Below are positions 60,599 through 64,000 of a stretch of DNA of 64,000 nt, one piece after another. Position numbers and translations under genes: made by a program. The first letter of the stretch is position 1. Each line of letters opens with the position of its first letter. Origin of the DNA: RYN-230 sp963718305 (GTDB lineage: Bacteria; Actinomycetota; Actinomycetes; Streptosporangiales; Streptosporangiaceae). Location of the stretch: the NCBI GenBank assembly GCA_963718305.1, contig CAVQZG010000017.1:1-64000 (forward strand). The letters are read 5' to 3'. The notes under the pieces were generated by a model, which was given only the letters and a program-made list of their open reading frames with translations, did not search any database and was not told where the DNA came from.

Positions 60599-61955
60599 CC
60601 CCGGCCGCCACCCGGGCCAGGCTGGTCAGGGTGGACCGGGAGAGCACATGGACGGTCCGGGCCGCGGGCGAACGCCGGAGCGTCCGGCGGGGTAGCCGGA
60701 CCCGCAGCGCCGCCGGCCGGGACGTGAAGATCAGCGGGGGTTCCAGGATCAGCGCCTCACCGTCCACGCCGACCGCCACCGGGCCGGCCGAGCGGATCTC
60801 GAAAGCGGGCGCGGCCCACTCGGCCCAGCCGCTGAACCTCTGCGCCTGGCCAGCGGCCTGCAGGGCGAGGAACTGGCTGGCCTGGGCCGCGTCGGTGATC
60901 ATCACCGTGACCAGGCCCAGCACGCCGCCGTCCATCCGCTCCCGGGTGCCCACTCCCCCGCCGGTCGGGACCAGCTGGTAGGGGTTGTTGGAGACCAGGA
61001 TGAGGTGCGCGGTGTGGTGCTCCGCGCCATCCGGCCCGGTGAAGCAGAGGTCCAGCGGCCGGGCGTCCGGGCCGAGCAGGCCGGGCAGCACGGCCGCGGC
61101 GGTCCGCAGCTTCGCGTCCCGGTACTCCGGGGCCTGGACCACCTGCGCGTACAGCCCGAGCGAGGCGTTGTTCACGAACGTCCGGCCGTTCACCTCGGCC
61201 AGGTCGATGTGCTTTTCCAGCGCGTCCGCGTAGGCATCGAGCGCCCCCACCACGTCGGCCCGGTCCAGGCCCAGATCGAGGGCGAAGTGGTTGCGGGTGC
61301 CGGCCGGAACGCACACGTAGTCCAGGCCGGCCCGGGCCGCGACCGAGGCGACCAGCGCCTGCGAGCCATCCCCGCCCGCCATGCCCAGCACGTCCGCGCC
61401 GCGGCGAACCGCGTCCTCGGCGAGTTCCCGCAGGTCGTCGCCGGGTTCCAGGAGGATAGGCTCGATCCCCCGCTTCCGGCACTCGACGACCAGCTGGAAC
61501 CGCTCCACCTTCCCCCCGCCGGACCTCGGGTTCATGATCAGCACCGGGTGCTCCGGCGGCCCGGCCCGGGCCAGCCGGGCCGCGTCCGCCCGGAGGGCCT
61601 GGTCGGTGCGCCGCAGCGCGTGCCGCGCGGCCAGCACCGACCCGGCGGCCAGGGCGGCGATCAGGACCACCAGGAGCCAGCGGATCCCCGCGAAGAACAG
61701 GCCGGTGATGGTCCCGCCCAGCGCGGCCGCCACGACCAGCAGCGAGATCATCCGGACCAGTCCGCGCCGGGATACGGCGTACCAGCAGCCCGTCACGCAG
61801 ATCAGCAGCCCGATGGTGACGACCAGGATGGCCAGCAGGTGCACGGCCACGCCCACCAGCGCGAAACCGGCCGAGGCCGCCAGGGCCAGCAAGGCACCGA
61901 CCGCGGAAAGTCGCTCCCCCGCGGTCGGTCGATCCGGTTGGTGGCCTGCTGTCAA
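60519..61955 (-). CDS. Diacylglycerol/lipid kinase-family membrane protein
   Basis: A 478-residue protein. Four N-terminal helices (residues ~18-105) precede a DAGK catalytic domain with LIMNPRSGGGKVERF, GMAGGDGSQALVASVAAR (GGDGS nucleotide loop) and VPAGTRNHFALDLG. The C-terminal LCLK-like beta domain is followed by a Pro/Ala tail. It probably phosphorylates a lipid or sphingoid-like substrate at the membrane. The divergent PAP2 gene would dephosphorylate lipid phosphates, a sensible pairing. Confidence 0.88.
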   Translation of the reverse strand: MTAGHQPDRPTAGERLSAVGALLALAASAGFALVGVAVHLLAILVVTIGLLICVTGCWYAVSRRGLVRMISLLVVAAALGGTITGLFFAGIRWLLVVLIAALAAGSVLAARHALRRTDQALRADAARLARAGPPEHPVLIMNPRSGGGKVERFQLVVECRKRGIEPILLEPGDDLRELAEDAVRRGADVLGMAGGDGSQALVASVAARAGLDYVCVPAGTRNHFALDLGLDRADVVGALDAYADALEKHIDLAEVNGRTFVNNASLGLYAQVVQAPEYRDAKLRTAAAVLPGLLGPDARPLDLCFTGPDGAEHHTAHLILVSNNPYQLVPTGGGVGTRERMDGGVLGLVTVMITDAAQASQFLALQAAGQAQRFSGWAEWAAPAFEIRSAGPVAVGVDGEALILEPPLIFTSRPAALRVRLPRRTLRRSPAARTVHVLSRSTLTSLARVAAGVTPGSAAPGSAGDRSRPAPAPPAPLR

Positions 61956-62037
61956 ACGATCCCCCCGGCACGCACCTGAGCCCAGGGTCCTGGGTCGCTC
62001 CCCATGGCGCTTCTTATCTGGGTGTTAGCATACGCGC

Positions 62038-62637
62038 GTGACCACACGGGAAGCCGTCCACCAGGCTGCGGCGGTGGACCGGGCGGTGTACGACGCCATC
62101 GCCACCACTCCGACCCCGGCCCTGGACGAACCGCTGCGGCGGCTGTCCCGGGCCGCCGACAAGTCCCGGATCTGGCTGGGCCTGGCCGCGGTGATGGCCG
62201 TGGCGGGCGGCCCGGCGGGCCGCCGGGCCGCGGTCCGCGGCACCCTGGCCATCGGGGCGACCTCCGCGCTGGTGAACCTGGGCATCAAGCCGCTCGGCCG
62301 CCGGGCCCGCCCGGACCGGACCGGCGCCGGGGTGCCGGGGGTGCGCCAGGTCCGGATGCCCGACTCCACCTCGTTCCCCTCCGGCCATTCCGCGTCGGCG
62401 TTCGCCTTTGCCACCGCGATCAGCCGGGACCGACCCTGGGTGGCGCTGGGCGCAGGGTTCCTGGCCGCCGCGGTGGCGTACTCGCGGGTGCATACCGGGG
62501 TGCACTACCCGGGGGACACGGTGACCGGCTCGCTCATCGGCGCCAGCACCGGCCTGGCCGTGGCCGACCTGCTCGACCACCGATCGGCACCAGCGCGCGT
62601 GGCCGGGGCAGCCGGTAGGCGCCCGGACGCCAGGTGA
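62038..62637 (+). CDS. PAP2-family phosphatase
   Basis: A 199-residue phosphatidic-acid-phosphatase-type protein with all three motifs: KPLGRRARPDR (KxxxxxxRP), SFPSGHSASAF (PSGH) and SRVHTGVHYPGD (SRxxxxxHxxxD), between hydrophobic helices. GTG 62038 lies six bases after TAGCAT (62026-62031), a leaderless promoter pattern. Divergent from the lipid kinase. Confidence 0.93.
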   Translation: MTTREAVHQAAAVDRAVYDAIATTPTPALDEPLRRLSRAADKSRIWLGLAAVMAVAGGPAGRRAAVRGTLAIGATSALVNLGIKPLGRRARPDRTGAGVPGVRQVRMPDSTSFPSGHSASAFAFATAISRDRPWVALGAGFLAAAVAYSRVHTGVHYPGDTVTGSLIGASTGLAVADLLDHRSAPARVAGAAGRRPDAR

Positions 62638-62860
62638 GTCACCCCCGCGGGGGGAAGCGGATGAGCACTCCGCGGGAGATCGTGGTCGGGCCAGGCGAAG
62701 AGCGGCGCGGTCGACCGCCATCGGCGGCGGCGCACCGGAGCGATCAGCGGGGGTCATGGATGTGTGACGCGGGTCGCGCGGCGCGGGGCCGGCCGTGAGG
62801 CCGGCGGTAGCCTGTCTCCCGGAGTACTCGCTAACTTCCCGACGACGGTAGGCGGGCCCA

Positions 62861-63520
62861 GTGATCCTGCAAGCGGCCGGGCTAGCGGTGCTAGCCGCGA
62901 TCTCCCCGACCGCCCTGCTGGTGGCCGCCGTGTACCTCGGCTCCGCCCGCCCGAGGCTGGTCGGAACGCTCTACCTGGCTGGCGCGATCATCATGAGCCT
63001 GGTCATGGGCCTGGTCGTGATCGCGATCCTGCGCAACACCGGCCTGAGCCTGCGCAGCGAGCACACTCCCCGCTACGGCCTGCGCCTCGGCCTCGGCGTG
63101 CTGCTGCTCGCGGCGGGCGCCGTGCTGGCCCGGCGGAAGCCGAAGCCGCCCGACCCTGAGAAGAAGCAGGGGCTCATCTCACGGATGATCGCCGAGCCCG
63201 CCCCGGCCAGCGCGTTCGCCGTCGGCCTGCTCCTGTTCGCCCCGGGCCTCACGTTCATCGCCGCCCTGCAGGTGATCGCCACCGCGAACGCCGACATCGA
63301 ATACACCGCCGTGGCCGTCATCCTGGTCGTGATCATCAACGCGGCTTTCGTGTGGCTGCCCCTGGTGCTGCACCTGATCGCGCCCGGCCTGACCACCCAG
63401 CGCCTGACGGCCTTCAACGGCTGGCTGCGCGCGAACGGGAACAAGATCCTCATCGGGGTGCTGCTCGTGGCCGGCGCCTTCATGGTCGGCAACGGCATCC
63501 TCGGGCTGGCCGGGGGCTGA
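62861..63520 (+). CDS. GAP/LysE-like membrane protein
   Basis: A 219-residue protein with six hydrophobic helices arranged as two sets of three around a polar middle (RRKPKPPDPEKKQ). This fits the GAP family (peptidoglycolipid addressing protein) of mycobacteria and related LysE-like exporters. Cargo is unknown. The GTG at 62861 has only a weak ribosome site. Confidence 0.75.
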   Translation: MILQAAGLAVLAAISPTALLVAAVYLGSARPRLVGTLYLAGAIIMSLVMGLVVIAILRNTGLSLRSEHTPRYGLRLGLGVLLLAAGAVLARRKPKPPDPEKKQGLISRMIAEPAPASAFAVGLLLFAPGLTFIAALQVIATANADIEYTAVAVILVVIINAAFVWLPLVLHLIAPGLTTQRLTAFNGWLRANGNKILIGVLLVAGAFMVGNGILGLAGG

Positions 63521-63553
63521 GCCGACCGCACCGGGGCCGGCTCAGCCGTCCCC

Positions 63554-63775
63554 TCAGGCCGGCGGCTCGGTGTAGCGGCGTTCCTCATACACCTCAGTCG
63601 CTGGCCGTCTGCGGCTCCGGGCCAGGAGCACCAGGGCGATGATCAGGCCGAGCGCCCCAGCGATCATCAAGATGATGCCGATGATCTGGAGATCGATGTT
63701 CGCGGGCTTCCAGGTGATGCCGAAACGCAAGATTGCGCCGATCACGATGAGCGCGATGCTGCCGCCGATAGTCAC
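63554..63775 (-). CDS. DUF6458 family small membrane protein
   Basis: A 73-residue protein with two helices: GGSIALIVIGAILRFGIT and IIGIILMIAGALGLIIALVLLA, ending in a polar tail with EVYEERRYTEPP. This is the DUF6458 pattern found widely in actinobacteria. GTG 63775 overlaps the stop of the upstream gene (GTGA). Confidence 0.87.
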   Translation of the reverse strand: MTIGGSIALIVIGAILRFGITWKPANIDLQIIGIILMIAGALGLIIALVLLARSRRRPATEVYEERRYTEPPA

Positions 63776-64000
63776 GGGTGTGCCGCCTTTCCGCTGCCGC
63801 TGGCCCCGCTGGTGCCTGCGGATGATTGATCGCCTGACTCCGGTTCCGCCCGGCCCAGCGGCCGCATATAGACGTCCCGCGTCTCGAGTTGCTGGGTGGT
63901 GAAGGCCCGCTCACGGCGCAGGTTGCGCGCGAAAGTCAGCCACCAGGTGAGCAGGGCACCGATGCGGTTACGGTAGCCGGTCAGGAACGCAATGTGGATG
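63772..64000 (-). CDS. C-terminus of NDH-2-like NAD(P)/FAD oxidoreductase (partial)
   Basis: The last 75 residues before a TGA at 63772. HIAFLTGYRNRIGALLTWWLTFARNLRRERAF matches the membrane-associating C-terminus of type II NADH dehydrogenases (H-x-x-FL-x-G-x-RNR...W); the remainder is a Ser/Gly tail. The 5' part lies beyond the window. It overlaps DUF6458 by GTGA. Confidence 0.72.
   Translation of the reverse strand, partial: IHIAFLTGYRNRIGALLTWWLTFARNLRRERAFTTQQLETRDVYMRPLGRAEPESGDQSSAGTSGASGSGKAAHP

Overview
The window is chromosomal DNA of a very GC-rich actinobacterium (clearly above 70% GC by eye). GTG starts are common, genes are packed with GTGA/ATGA overlaps, many promoters look leaderless, and several actinobacteria-restricted families occur (DUF3052, DUF3145, DUF4191, DUF5998, DUF6458, FasR, replication-relaxation proteins). 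The core gene order recalls the Mycobacterium tuberculosis segments holding ahpE-aceE-fasR-fabD-kas-accD6 and pepB-dlaT-lipB-lipA-glnA1. The rest of the content suggests a spore-forming or mycelial actinomycete (Streptosporangiales-like), but I cannot fix the genus.

Region 1 (1-9.2 kb): end of a tRNA-Val gene, an APH-fold kinase, a zinc-ribbon protein, AhpE peroxiredoxin, DUF3052, YjbQ and DUF1918 proteins on the minus strand; then aceE (pyruvate dehydrogenase E1) and a frame-broken secreted protein on the plus strand. Region 2 (9.2-22.6 kb): haloacid dehalogenase, gene debris, then the type II fatty-acid operon fasR-fabD-fabH-acpP-fabF-accD6. The FabD there carries an unexpected C-terminal biotin-carrier-like domain that has lost its lysine. 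It is followed by an amidotransferase, a spermidine-synthase-like membrane protein, Ohr, a nucleoside hydrolase and DUF3145.

Region 3 (22.8-26.5 kb): a coupled three-gene module (replication-relaxation protein, FtsK/TraD-like membrane ATPase, J-domain membrane protein) that looks like conjugation/plasmid-derived machinery and is the best candidate for an undescribed system. Region 4 (26.6-38.1 kb): a VOC-ArsR-SRPBCC operon with a visible operator, a rhodanese, a cluster of DnaA-box-like 9-mers, a phosphodiesterase, a Ser/Thr kinase with a convergent FHA protein, a NarL-type two-component pair, and a remarkable one-polypeptide ECF sigma / zinc-finger / membrane / glycoside-hydrolase fusion.

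Region 5 (38.4-44.4 kb): STAS protein and divergent HTH regulator, then a lower-GC, gene-poor island with a histone-H1-like protein and a small peptidoglycan-binding-domain protein, a COG4280 membrane protein divergent from ChrB, and a 5'-truncated iron-type ABC ATPase behind an IdeR/DmdR-like half box. Region 6 (44.4-64 kb): pepA, lpdA, E2 acyltransferase, lipB, hisS, an MFS exporter, lipA, DUF4191, RDD and glnA (behind a textbook tandem GlnR box), then phosphodiesterase-fold, lipid kinase, PAP2, GAP-family and DUF6458 genes and the end of an NDH-2-like gene.

aceE, lpdA, the E2 gene, lipB and lipA together make and lipoylate the pyruvate/2-oxoglutarate dehydrogenase complexes that feed acetyl-CoA into the adjacent fatty-acid genes. 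At least six genes show single-base frame breaks in G/C runs or GC repeats; this may be sequencing error rather than biology, and it affects how several entries should be read.
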